Part shown: positions 18,785 through 27,145 of the stretch, piece by piece
How positions within the stretch are numbered: position 1 is the first letter of the stretch
Layout of the letters: every line of letters begins with the position of its first letter
DNA from: Thiomicrorhabdus sp.
GTDB lineage: Bacteria > Pseudomonadota > Gammaproteobacteria > Thiomicrospirales > Thiomicrospiraceae
Assembly (NCBI GenBank): GCA_015487015.1
Contig: WFQP01000007.1
Coordinates: 1 to 45,751 of the forward strand
Reading direction: 5' to 3'
Length of the DNA: 45,751 bases
Position numbers and translations under genes: made by a program
The notes under the pieces: generated by a model
What the model was told of the DNA's origin: nothing
Seen by the model: the letters and a program-made list of their open reading frames with translations, nothing else
The model's database searches: none

Positions 18785-18813
18785 ATTATATTTGAAAGAC
18801 TTTGTTTTTGCAA
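18785..18813 (-). promoter_or_regulatory. strong sigma70-type promoter for deaD
   Basis: On the minus strand TTGCAA (18813-18808), a 17-bp spacer and a perfect TATAAT (18790-18785) lie just after the stop of the GGDEF/EAL gene. It is one of the best promoter matches found in the window. Confidence 0.65.
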
Positions 18814-18819
18814 GTTTTT

Positions 18820-21012
18820 TTAATTGATTGTATTGGAAGGGGGGAATAATGTTTGATTAGATTGGATGGTTGAAGCAGTAGAGATGGAGTAATTGTTAGG
18901 AGAGATTAGAAACTGTTGTTCAAACATTTTAGCAGGTACAGGGCGGCTAAAAAAGTAACCTTGTAGGAGTAGGTCACCGGATTGTTGGCGTAGGAATTTT
19001 ACTTGTTCTTCGGTTTCTACACCCTCTGCAACCACTGTAAGTTGTTTATTCTGTGCGAGTTTTAAAATAGTGTCAACGATGGCGATGTCATCTTGGTTAT
19101 CAGGAATGTGTTGAATAAAGCTTTTATCGATTTTAAGTTCATGGATAGGTAGTTTTTGAAGATAGCTTAATGAGGAGTACCCTGTACCAAAGTCATCAAT
19201 GGAAATATGAAACCCTAGGCTAACAAGATGTTGAATTTTTTGTAGGGCTAAGGTGGTATTTTGGATCAGTACGCCTTCTGTTAGCTCAAGCGTAATGTAG
19301 TTGGGGTTGACGTGTGTAAATTTTATGAGGCCAATAATAAGCTCGATAAAGCTTTGTTCATGGAACTGAATGGGACTGATGTTGATCGCAATGCGTAGAT
19401 TTTTATATTTTTTATGCCATTCATTGGCTTGTATAAAGGCTTTATGCATGACCCATAGACCAATTTTAATTATTTGTCGTCCCTCTTCCGCAACCGGAAT
19501 AAAGTCGCAGGGAGGTACAAGGCCTAAGTTTGGGTGAAACCAGCGTAGTAAGGCTTCTGCCGAAACAACTTGGCCTTGTGCATCTATTTGGGCTTGAAAA
19601 TAGAGTTGAAATTCTTCATCTAATTCAGAGTGGTTGAGAGCTTGAAGCATCTCTAATCGTTGTTTTGCAAGGTCGCATAATCGGTCTTCAAAAAGATAAA
19701 CCTGATTGCCTCCTAGGGTTTTAGCTTCATGCATTGCCATGTTTGCATAACGAATGAGTTCATCAGAGCAGCCCTCTTGAGGGGGGGCATTAAATAAATA
19801 AACGCCCATGCTGGCTGAGCAGTGTAGTGAGTGGCTTTCAAGTGCATAACGATCGTCTAATGCATCTTGTATCTTATAGGCTAATCCAAGTGCTTGGGTT
19901 AATGCAATACTGGTATCCTCATTGATCTCCTTAAAGAGCACGGCAAATTCATCGCCTTCCATTCGAATGACTAAACAGGTTTGAGGGACAAGTTTTTGGA
20001 GTTTTTGGGTGACTAAAATAAGTAGCTCATCGCCAACGGAGTAGCCAAGCGTATCGTTAATCATTTTGAAGTTATCAAGGTCTAATAAAATTAGAGCAGA
20101 GTAACAGGGAGATGTTTGAGTTTTATTGAGTAGCTTTTCAAGCTGATTATGCAACAATGTTCGGTTAGCCAGTCCTGTTAAGGGATCGTAGTAAGCAAGC
20201 TTTTCAATTCGGCGATGAGCTTTTTGGATTTCAGAAAGATCTTGAATGACGCCTGTAAAGTGCCCAATATTACGGTTTTCATCGGTGAGCATTGAAAGGG
20301 TTAGAATGGCGGGCATATTCTTTTTAAGGCTTAATCCTTGATCAGCCGAGTTGAGTTGTATCTTACCAATCCAGTACCCTGTTTTAAGTAAAGAATCCAT
20401 GACGAAATCAAAGGGAACTTTAAAAATAACCTGTGCTTTTAGCCAGTCGATATAGGTCATTTTTTGTAACGTTTTTCTATTTAAACCGGTATAGCAAATA
20501 AAGGTTGAGTTGGGTTCGGTAATGAGGCCCGCAGAGTTGGTAATAAATTGCCCTGTTCCACTATTTTTAATGAGGCAAACTTTAGCTTCGGCTTCAATTT
20601 TTGAAGATTGATCTTGAATAAGAAGCAAATAATTTTCGGATTGTTGATTTGCCCCTTCAATTTTGGAGAGTTGGAAAACAACAGGGATAAGCATTTTTTG
20701 GTGGTTTGTCTTGACCCAAAGTATAGTCGTTTTTATGTGGCTTTGTTCAGCGGTAAAAGATTGTGAGCAGATCCACTCTTTTAAGTTGAATTGAATATTT
20801 TTTCGTTTTTGAGTATAAATATCTAAGTGTTTAAAAATATCATTGGGCTGTTCTGGAATATTTAGATATTGGCGTGCAGATTGATTGATAAGTAGGGGGG
20901 TGAGTTGTGCAGACAGTACCACCAAGCCATCTTTGCTATGATCAGCAATGTGTTGGTGCGAACGATCAAACTCTGTCATGGGCAGGGTGTGTTTGAAGTG
21001 AATCGGTTTCAC
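18820..21012 (-). CDS. PAS-GGDEF-EAL protein, probable c-di-GMP phosphodiesterase
   Basis: The 730-residue protein has PAS-like sensor segments (roughly residues 15-275), a GGDEF domain (about 280-445) and an EAL domain (about 455-700). The GGDEF signature reads EGDEF, with the first Gly replaced, so diguanylate cyclase activity is doubtful. The EAL domain keeps its catalytic set: AEALLRW, ELTEG, IDDFGTGYSSL, LKIDKSFI and VVAEGVETEEQ, so hydrolysis of c-di-GMP is expected. No membrane segment is evident, so the PAS region would sense an internal signal. The start is GTG at 21012 with no clear ribosome site; the ATG at 20979 is an alternative. Confidence 0.92.
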   Translation of the reverse strand: MKPIHFKHTLPMTEFDRSHQHIADHSKDGLVVLSAQLTPLLINQSARQYLNIPEQPNDIFKHLDIYTQKRKNIQFNLKEWICSQSFTAEQSHIKTTILWVKTNHQKMLIPVVFQLSKIEGANQQSENYLLLIQDQSSKIEAEAKVCLIKNSGTGQFITNSAGLITEPNSTFICYTGLNRKTLQKMTYIDWLKAQVIFKVPFDFVMDSLLKTGYWIGKIQLNSADQGLSLKKNMPAILTLSMLTDENRNIGHFTGVIQDLSEIQKAHRRIEKLAYYDPLTGLANRTLLHNQLEKLLNKTQTSPCYSALILLDLDNFKMINDTLGYSVGDELLILVTQKLQKLVPQTCLVIRMEGDEFAVLFKEINEDTSIALTQALGLAYKIQDALDDRYALESHSLHCSASMGVYLFNAPPQEGCSDELIRYANMAMHEAKTLGGNQVYLFEDRLCDLAKQRLEMLQALNHSELDEEFQLYFQAQIDAQGQVVSAEALLRWFHPNLGLVPPCDFIPVAEEGRQIIKIGLWVMHKAFIQANEWHKKYKNLRIAINISPIQFHEQSFIELIIGLIKFTHVNPNYITLELTEGVLIQNTTLALQKIQHLVSLGFHISIDDFGTGYSSLSYLQKLPIHELKIDKSFIQHIPDNQDDIAIVDTILKLAQNKQLTVVAEGVETEEQVKFLRQQSGDLLLQGYFFSRPVPAKMFEQQFLISPNNYSISTASTIQSNQTLFPPSNTIN

Positions 21013-21159
21013 GAGATTTTATGTAACCTGTTGTCTAATATCAATCGATGAAATTGATAGTACAGCAAATTATAAATGCATCCAAGACGGTGAAAGCCGT
21101 ATCTATATGGCGCTGACTGCTCTATAGGGTGTTATTTTTACGCATATTTTAGTGTTGTT

Positions 21160-22527
21160 TTATGAATAAACCAAGCTTGGTAACCAAGTTACCAGTTCTG
21201 GCCAAATGGCAATTAAGACCAGTACACTGAGTTGAATCAAAATAAAAGGCATCACTCCTTTGTATAAATCGCTGGTTTTTAAGTTGCTTGCGACGCCTTT
21301 TAGGTAAAAAAGTGCAAAGCCAAAGGGGGGGGTTAAAAAAGCGGTTTGCAGGTTAATGGCAATCATAATCCCTAGCCAGATGGGGTCAACCCCCATCATG
21401 AGCAATACGGGTGCAACCACGGGCACCACCACGTAAGTGATTTCAATAAAATCTAAGAAGAACCCCAGAATAAATAGCAGTGCCATCACAATCAACATGG
21501 CGGTAAAGATCCCGCCAGGTAAATCAGTCAGCAGTTCGGTGATGAGATCATCCCCTCCGAGTCCTTTAAAGACTAGGGCAAAAAAAGCGGCGCCAATAAA
21601 AATTAAAAAGATCATGCTGGTTACTTGCAATGTATTGCGCATCACATGATTTAGAGTCTCTAAAGAGAGTTTTTTATTGACCATTGCGAGCAATAGGGCA
21701 CCAAGTGCTCCGAGTGAAGCCGCTTCGGTGGGTGTGGCAAACCCTCCTAATATAGAGCCTAATACTAATAGTATGAGTGCTAAAGGGGGCACAAGACTTT
21801 TAAGGACTCGTTTTCCAAGCCCGGGTGCAACAGGCTCTCCGATATTATTGGGGATTAAATCGGGTCGGGTCATGGCTTTGTAAAAGATATACAGCATATA
21901 CAACACCACCAAGATCATACCCGGTAGCAGTGCACCAATAAACAGATCACCTACGGATAGGGCTTCGGGTGAAAAAATACCTTGGTTGAGTTGTGCTTGT
22001 TGGTAGGAGGAGGATAAAACATCGCCCAGCAGAATCAAGACAATGGAGGGGGGGATAATTTGCCCGAGTGTACCCGATGCACAAATCGTACCGCTGGCAA
22101 TACGAGGGCAATAACCTTGTTTGAGCATGGTGGGTAGGGCCAATAGCCCCATGGTAACTACGGTGGCACCAACAATACCCGTGCTGGCGGCTAATAACAT
22201 GCCTACAATAATGACGGCAATGCCCAGCCCGCCTTTAATGCCTCGCATGACTTCATCCATTGTGTGCAGTAGGTTTTCGGCAATTTTAGACTTTTCCAGC
22301 ATCACGCCCATAAAGATAAACAGCGGCACGGCAATGAGTATTTCATTGCTCATAATGCTAAAAATACGGCTGGGAATGCTGTGTAAAAAGGCCATGTCGA
22401 ATGCACCAAAGGCATTGGCAATGAGGGCAAACAGCAGAGAGGTGCCAGCTAAGGTCAGTGCGACAGGAAACCCAATGAGTAAGGCGATAAAAATAACTGC
22501 GAATAAAACCAGTGCTAACCACTCCAT
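21160..22527 (-). CDS. dctM: TRAP transporter large permease DctM
   Basis: DctM is the ion-coupled transport subunit of tripartite ATP-independent periplasmic transporters, which import organic acids and related solutes. The 455-residue protein is a string of about twelve hydrophobic segments with the family features FIFMGVMLEKS, GQIIPPSIVLILLGD and LQTAFLTPPFGFALFYLKG. It starts in a TAATG overlap with dctQ. Two G/C runs fall inside the gene (21325-21332 and 22048-22054), both encoding Pro-Pro. No periplasmic binding protein gene is beside it. Confidence 0.93.
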   Translation of the reverse strand: MEWLALVLFAVIFIALLIGFPVALTLAGTSLLFALIANAFGAFDMAFLHSIPSRIFSIMSNEILIAVPLFIFMGVMLEKSKIAENLLHTMDEVMRGIKGGLGIAVIIVGMLLAASTGIVGATVVTMGLLALPTMLKQGYCPRIASGTICASGTLGQIIPPSIVLILLGDVLSSSYQQAQLNQGIFSPEALSVGDLFIGALLPGMILVVLYMLYIFYKAMTRPDLIPNNIGEPVAPGLGKRVLKSLVPPLALILLVLGSILGGFATPTEAASLGALGALLLAMVNKKLSLETLNHVMRNTLQVTSMIFLIFIGAAFFALVFKGLGGDDLITELLTDLPGGIFTAMLIVMALLFILGFFLDFIEITYVVVPVVAPVLLMMGVDPIWLGIMIAINLQTAFLTPPFGFALFYLKGVASNLKTSDLYKGVMPFILIQLSVLVLIAIWPELVTWLPSLVYS

Positions 22528-23114
22528 TAGAGTTTTCCCTCCAAGTGGTCATTATCTTTTTCGGGTAGCGACGCTGGCTGGGCGCAGAGGGTAAGGGAGG
22601 CTTGTGCTGCCACGGAGAGTGCTTGAGAGATCAGCAGGGCTGCCATGATTAAAATTAGGGTTTTTAATAGGTATAGATAGGCGAGTCCACTGGATTCAAC
22701 GGAAGTTTCTCCTATTTTCCAGCTGAGTGCTACGTAATCCCAGCCAACCCAAATAATAAATGCCATGGTTGGCAGGGTCATTAAAAGTGTACCTAATAAA
22801 TTGACCCATGCTCGTTGTTTGCTGGAGTAATGTGCGTAAAATACATCCACTCGAACATGTTTATCTTGTTGATAGGTATACGCCATGCCCAGCATAAATA
22901 AAATAGCATGGGTGTACATAATACTCTCTTGTAGTGCAATGGAGCCAGTGTCAAAACCATAGCGTAAAATAACCACCAGTGCGGTAATGCCCACTAATAT
23001 TAAACTTGCCCAAGCCACTATATGACCTATTTGGGTCTGTAGGTGGTTTTGATAGCGAATAAACTGAGCTAAAATGTGGGTAGAATAGGGGGGGGAAGAA
23101 TCAGGTAAGGGCAT
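22527..23114 (-). CDS. dctQ: TRAP transporter small permease DctQ
   Basis: The 195-residue protein has four hydrophobic helices, the DctQ layout, and pairs with the large permease that overlaps its stop codon. An unusual N-terminal run of Pro and Ser residues (PLPDSSPPYS) includes a run of eight C (23088-23095 on the opposite strand) at codons 7-9. A change of one base there would shift the frame within the first dozen codons and switch the gene off. It is divergent from priA over a 260-bp gap. The substrate is unknown because the binding protein is missing from the locus. Confidence 0.88.
   Translation of the reverse strand: MPLPDSSPPYSTHILAQFIRYQNHLQTQIGHIVAWASLILVGITALVVILRYGFDTGSIALQESIMYTHAILFMLGMAYTYQQDKHVRVDVFYAHYSSKQRAWVNLLGTLLMTLPTMAFIIWVGWDYVALSWKIGETSVESSGLAYLYLLKTLILIMAALLISQALSVAAQASLTLCAQPASLPEKDNDHLEGKL
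23088..23095. repeat. G8/C8 tract at codons 7-9 of dctQ
   Basis: The run encodes Ser-Pro-Pro at the N terminus of DctQ and is followed by AAGAAT on the G strand. It is the tract in the window whose length change would have the most complete effect on a gene. Confidence 0.9.
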
Positions 23115-23374
23115 GTTTTGGTTCTGAATTTAAGGTTTCTGGGTGTGTAATGTATTTATTTAAGCTTTGAATAAGCTATTTTACCGTATTTTCTATCAGG
23201 GGATTTGGGTTTAGAGAGACCTTTGCATGAGAGGGGCGCGAGATAAAAAAGGCTAAAATATGACGAATTTTCGTTGAAAACCTTGTGAATAGCTGGCTAT
23301 TCCTTGCATTCTCCACCTTCATCAGTCAAGTTTCTCCCCCCCCTCTTCCCCTGTATTTAAAAGAGAGTTATTTT

Positions 23375-25651
23375 TTGTCCCAATCATCTATTGTACAAGT
23401 GGCCGTTTCTGGTCCTTTTTTATCCCCATTGGACTATGTATACGTAGAATCAGAAGGCGTGCCAGTTGTCGGTGGTCGTGTTTGGGTGCCTTTTCGTAAT
23501 AAAAAAGTTGTGGGCTTGGTGATGTCGTTGGAAAACTCAACCAAGTTTGAGGTTGTGAAGCTAAAAAAAATAGATCAAGTGATTGATGCTGTTCCTCTGT
23601 TTACTGCCCAACAACTTAACTTATTTCAGTGGGCAAGCCAGTATTACCATGAACCGATTGGAGAGGTGGTGTCTGCAGTGCTGCCTAAGCGGTTACGAAT
23701 GGGAGAACCCGCCGAAGCAAAGGGCATGACACATTGGTCCTTGACTCTGTTAGGGGAGCAAGCATCGCAGGACGAGCTGCCTAAAAATGCATCACGGCAG
23801 CGAGCAGTATTTGAATTTTTTAAGCAAGCGAAGGTTTTAAATCAGCACTCTTTTTCAGCCACCAACCTATCTCAAGCACTTAAAAATTGGCAGCCTTCTG
23901 TTAAAAAGTTGCTTCAGATGGGCTGGCTCCAAGAGAGTGAAGCGCCTTGTTTAGCCCATTCGGTATATAAATCATCACCCAAGCATACTTTAAATGAGGC
24001 ACAACAAGTGGCTGTGGATACGGTGATTAATGAGTTACAGAGTACTTCTTCTGGTTTTTGTGCCTATTTACTTGAAGGCATTACCGGCAGTGGTAAAACT
24101 GAAGTCTATCTTGGGATGATTGAAGCCGCGATTGCTCAGGGTAAGCAGGTGTTGGTGTTGGTACCTGAAATTGGCTTAACGCCTCAAATGGTGAGCCGTT
24201 TTGAAGCGCAATTGTGCATCCCTGTGGCAAGTTTGCACTCAGGGTTAAACGATACCGAGCGGCACTGTGCATGGCATGTTATGCGAACGGGGCAGGCAAA
24301 GGTGTTATTGGGAACACGTTCAGCCGTATTTACACCGTTTAAAAATTTAGGGCTTTGCATTATTGATGAAGAGCATGACCTCTCCTATAAACAGCAAGAG
24401 GGGTTTCGTTACTCAGCAAGAGATATGATTGTAAAGCGGGCTTTTCAAGAGAAAGTTCCCGTTGTGTTGGGATCGGCTACGCCATCGTTAGAAAGTTTGC
24501 ATAATGTAAATGAGGGGCGCTATCAGCACTTAGAGTTAAAGCACCGTGCGGGTAATGCCTCTTTGCCCAGCTTAAAGCTACTGGATATTAGGGGGGAAAA
24601 AATTCAAGAAGGGGTGTCTCGCCCATTAAAAATTGCGATGCAGAGCTGTTTGGAAGAGGGGGGGCAAGTTTTACTGTTTTTAAATCGACGAGGGTTTGCT
24701 CCAATATTGATGTGTCATGAGTGTGGTTGGCAAGCCAGCTGCCCCAGTTGTGATGCCAATATGACGTTACACTCTGGTAAGGGGCATCATTACTTGCAGT
24801 GTCACCACTGCACTGAACAGATGCCCGAGCCAGAGTGTTGCCCTAGCTGTGGGCAGAGCGATGAGTTTATTAAAGTAGGACAAGGGACTGAGCGATTACA
24901 TGAAGCGATACAAGACTGGTTTCCGGATGCATCTGTTTTAAGAATAGATCGAGATACTACGCGTTTAAAAGGTCAAATGGCTGAATTAACAGGTAAGGCG
25001 CAGCGAGGTGAAGCGGATATTTTAATTGGCACTCAAATGTTGGCGAAAGGGCATCACTTTCCTAATGTAACCTTGGTGGGCATGCTTGATATTGACCAAG
25101 GTCTGTTCAGTGCGGACTATCGTGCACCTGAGCGAATGGCGCAACTCATTATGCAGGTTGCAGGACGGGCGGGTCGAGCTGAAAAAAAAGGTCAAGTATT
25201 GATTCAAACCCATCAGCCTGATCATCCTCTGTTTGCAACATTAATAACTCAAGGTTATGGTATTTTTGCACAAAGAGCACTTAAAGAGCGCATTGAAGCA
25301 CTGCTTCCTCCTTACTGTTATCAAATATTAATTCGTGCTGAAGCAAGCCACCCACAAGATGCAATGGTATTTTTACACTCTTTAAAATCAGGGTTGACAT
25401 TAAATTTACAAAAAATAAACTACGAAGTGGGTAAAATACAGAATGATAAAGATCAAATTGAGTTTTGGGGGCCAGTATCGGCACCTATGCACCGTCGTCA
25501 AGGGCGTTATCGTTTTCAGTTATTGATTCAGGCAACTCAGAGAAAGCGGTTGCATCAATTAATGTCTGAAATGGTTCCTTATATTTACAAAAGCCCTTTA
25601 TCGCGTAAAGTGCGCTGGAGCTTGGATGTGGATCCTCAGGAAATGATGTAA
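23375..25651 (+). CDS. priA: primosomal replication restart helicase PriA
   Basis: PriA recognises stalled or broken replication forks and reloads the replisome. I start it at TTG 23375 (758 aa, near the usual 730) because AGAGAG lies about 8 bases upstream and the conserved N-terminal DNA-binding domain begins just after, at VQVAVSGPF. The open frame runs back to a GTG at 23285, but that extension is unlike the family and contains a C8 tract. The helicase domain has GITGSGKTEVYL, DEEHDLSYKQQ and GTQMLAKGHHFPNV. The zinc-binding insertion holds CHECGW, CPSC, CHHC and CPSCGQ. Confidence 0.92.
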   Translation: MSQSSIVQVAVSGPFLSPLDYVYVESEGVPVVGGRVWVPFRNKKVVGLVMSLENSTKFEVVKLKKIDQVIDAVPLFTAQQLNLFQWASQYYHEPIGEVVSAVLPKRLRMGEPAEAKGMTHWSLTLLGEQASQDELPKNASRQRAVFEFFKQAKVLNQHSFSATNLSQALKNWQPSVKKLLQMGWLQESEAPCLAHSVYKSSPKHTLNEAQQVAVDTVINELQSTSSGFCAYLLEGITGSGKTEVYLGMIEAAIAQGKQVLVLVPEIGLTPQMVSRFEAQLCIPVASLHSGLNDTERHCAWHVMRTGQAKVLLGTRSAVFTPFKNLGLCIIDEEHDLSYKQQEGFRYSARDMIVKRAFQEKVPVVLGSATPSLESLHNVNEGRYQHLELKHRAGNASLPSLKLLDIRGEKIQEGVSRPLKIAMQSCLEEGGQVLLFLNRRGFAPILMCHECGWQASCPSCDANMTLHSGKGHHYLQCHHCTEQMPEPECCPSCGQSDEFIKVGQGTERLHEAIQDWFPDASVLRIDRDTTRLKGQMAELTGKAQRGEADILIGTQMLAKGHHFPNVTLVGMLDIDQGLFSADYRAPERMAQLIMQVAGRAGRAEKKGQVLIQTHQPDHPLFATLITQGYGIFAQRALKERIEALLPPYCYQILIRAEASHPQDAMVFLHSLKSGLTLNLQKINYEVGKIQNDKDQIEFWGPVSAPMHRRQGRYRFQLLIQATQRKRLHQLMSEMVPYIYKSPLSRKVRWSLDVDPQEMM

Positions 25652-25717
25652 ATTGTGTCTGGTATCCTTCTTTAAAATAAGATAAAGTACTTATTGATGA
25701 AGGGGGATGTTTTTTAA

Positions 25718-26095
25718 ATGAAAAAAAGAGTAAAAATGATGAATATAAAGTGGATGAGTTTGGTGGCAGCAATAACCGTTTTTTCAGCTGGGTGTAGTGA
25801 TTCAGAACAAGAGTCAACGAATAAACAAGCGTCTGGTGCAGTTGTACCTATGGAAGTTGAAGTTGTGGAAGTAAAAGAAGTGATTGAGATAACACAAACG
25901 CCAGAACAAAAAGCGGCTCTTAAAAAAGTATTAAGTTCGGTTGAAGGAATTCCTCCTGAAAAGTTGGACTCTGAAGTAAAAGGGTTAATTGCAAAAATAT
26001 CTGAAAATTCAGAAATGACTGAAGAAGAAGCAGCAAAGCTAGAACAAGATTTAAAAAGAGTTTTTCAAAAAATTGAAGCTGAGCGTGTTCAATAA
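25718..26095 (+). CDS. small putative lipoprotein, Glu/Lys-rich
   Basis: I do not recognise this 125-residue protein. It has a basic N terminus, a hydrophobic stretch and then VFSAGCSDSE, a plausible though imperfect lipobox with Cys near residue 27. The mature part is dominated by Val/Glu and then by Glu/Lys-rich helix (about residues 60-125), so a soluble periplasmic helical domain on a lipid anchor is likely. Three possible ATG starts lie at 25718, 25736 and 25739; GGGGG lies about 11 bases before the first. It converges with the tetrahaem cytochrome gene across a long shared hairpin. Confidence 0.6.
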   Translation: MKKRVKMMNIKWMSLVAAITVFSAGCSDSEQESTNKQASGAVVPMEVEVVEVKEVIEITQTPEQKAALKKVLSSVEGIPPEKLDSEVKGLIAKISENSEMTEEEAAKLEQDLKRVFQKIEAERVQ

Positions 26096-26132
26096 TATTT
26101 TTAGTTAGTAGCTATTTATTTTAAAATGGTTA

Positions 26133-26176
26133 CCACAACAAATTAAGCCCCTTTTCAGGGGTTTAATTTGTTGTGG
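26133..26176. terminator. 19-bp-stem hairpin between convergent genes
   Basis: Bases 26133-26151 and 26158-26176 are complementary over 19 positions with a single G-U pair and a 6-base loop (TTTTCA). It lies between the stops of the lipoprotein gene and the tetrahaem cytochrome gene, so it probably serves both transcripts. The A/T-rich outer stem can supply a U-rich tail in either direction. Confidence 0.75.
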
Positions 26177-26190
26177 AGAATCGTTAGGGG

Positions 26191-26778
26191 TTATCGTCTT
26201 CCACCCATTCCTCCACTACGACCACCGCGACCACTGCTAGTGGGTTCATTAGGCCAATCGCTCAGGCCGTCACCATCTGTATCAATACCTTGACCAGCAC
26301 CATGGCAAGCCTGGCAATTTCGTTGTAAAAATAGAGGGTTACGCTCCATGTGTACATTGTTACCTCTCATAGGTCTTCCTGTCACACGCCAAGCAGGGTG
26401 ACATTGTAAGCAATCTCTAAAGGGTTCAACGATCTTGAACTCTCCCTGTAAAGGTATTCCTGTTTCTGGAAGCATTAAGTGGCATGAAAAACAATTGTAG
26501 GCTTGTCCTTCATTTGTCGCTCCTCTTGCATCGGGTGCTTTTGATCTAGAGATGGGAGGGATAGTGGTACCTATTAAGAGGTGATGGCGATCAGGGTTCC
26601 TTAGTTTAAGGTTGAGCCCTAATGTAGGAAATCGGTTAAGGTTGTAGTGGCAGTTTCTACATTGTGGTGCAGTGGGTGCCCCTACAAAAATTTTCATACC
26701 TCGGGCATTGGCTGTCGTGCTGAGACTGAAGAGAGAGAGTATAAATGTGATGAGTAGGCTGATCTGAATGTATTTCAT
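26191..26778 (-). CDS. secreted tetrahaem cytochrome c with Gly/Arg-rich tail
   Basis: The 195-residue protein has a Sec signal cleaved near TTANA and four CxxCH haem sites at about residues 40, 96, 123 and 155. NPDRHH at 61-66 offers distal His ligands. A calcium-loop-like DTDGDGLSD follows near 167 and the protein ends in a Gly/Arg tail (GRGGRSGGMGGRR). The order and neighbouring residues of the four haem sites match the first half of the octahaem protein at 29043-30824, so they are paralogous modules. I know no characterised match. A periplasmic or surface electron carrier is inferred. The basic, flexible tail is odd for a cytochrome and may bind an acidic partner or polymer. Confidence 0.8.
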   Translation of the reverse strand: MKYIQISLLITFILSLFSLSTTANARGMKIFVGAPTAPQCRNCHYNLNRFPTLGLNLKLRNPDRHHLLIGTTIPPISRSKAPDARGATNEGQAYNCFSCHLMLPETGIPLQGEFKIVEPFRDCLQCHPAWRVTGRPMRGNNVHMERNPLFLQRNCQACHGAGQGIDTDGDGLSDWPNEPTSSGRGGRSGGMGGRR

Positions 26779-27145
26779 ATAAAAAATTCCTTAAAATTCT
26801 TTTAAGTTAGCTCAATTCATTAGATGACAATATTAAGTAGACTGGCTTGTTATTTAGTGGGCTTATTATTTTTCGAGAAAATTTAATGTCACTAATGATT
26901 GAGGAAGTATTAAGGAACGTATCATAACGTATTTTCTTTAGATATACCATAACCTATGTATGAAGCAAGTGTTTAATGTGCTTTAATAAGCTTATCTTCT
27001 TATTAATTGATTGATGATATTTTTTGTAGAGGAGAAGGAGTAAAGTACCGTGTCATAAGCGGAGGATTGCTTTTTTAGGAATAAAAAAAGGCAAAATAAA
27101 TAATTATTTTGCCTTCTTTAGTATATTTAAATTTTTTTTAAATAA
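26779..27145. other. 367-bp intergenic stretch with one terminator
   Basis: This AT-rich stretch separates the tetrahaem cytochrome and the PEP-CTERM gene. It holds the terminator at 27083-27113 and a short perfect inverted repeat (CTTAAAA/TTTTAAG, 26790-26806) just upstream of the tetrahaem start. I see no open frame or convincing promoter, although the gap before the tetrahaem gene is long enough for its own promoter. Confidence 0.5.
27083..27113 (-). terminator. Rho-independent terminator of the PEP-CTERM gene
   Basis: GGCAAAATAA (27090-27099) pairs with TTATTTTGCC (27104-27113) over a 4-base loop. On the minus strand the stem is followed by a run of seven T (27089-27083). It lies 33 bp beyond the PEP-CTERM stop. 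Confidence 0.85.

Noticed and set aside
23285-23374. N-terminal extension of PriA from GTG 23285
   Set aside because: The 30 extra residues are unlike PriA, contain the C8 tract and lack a better ribosome site than the TTG at 23375.
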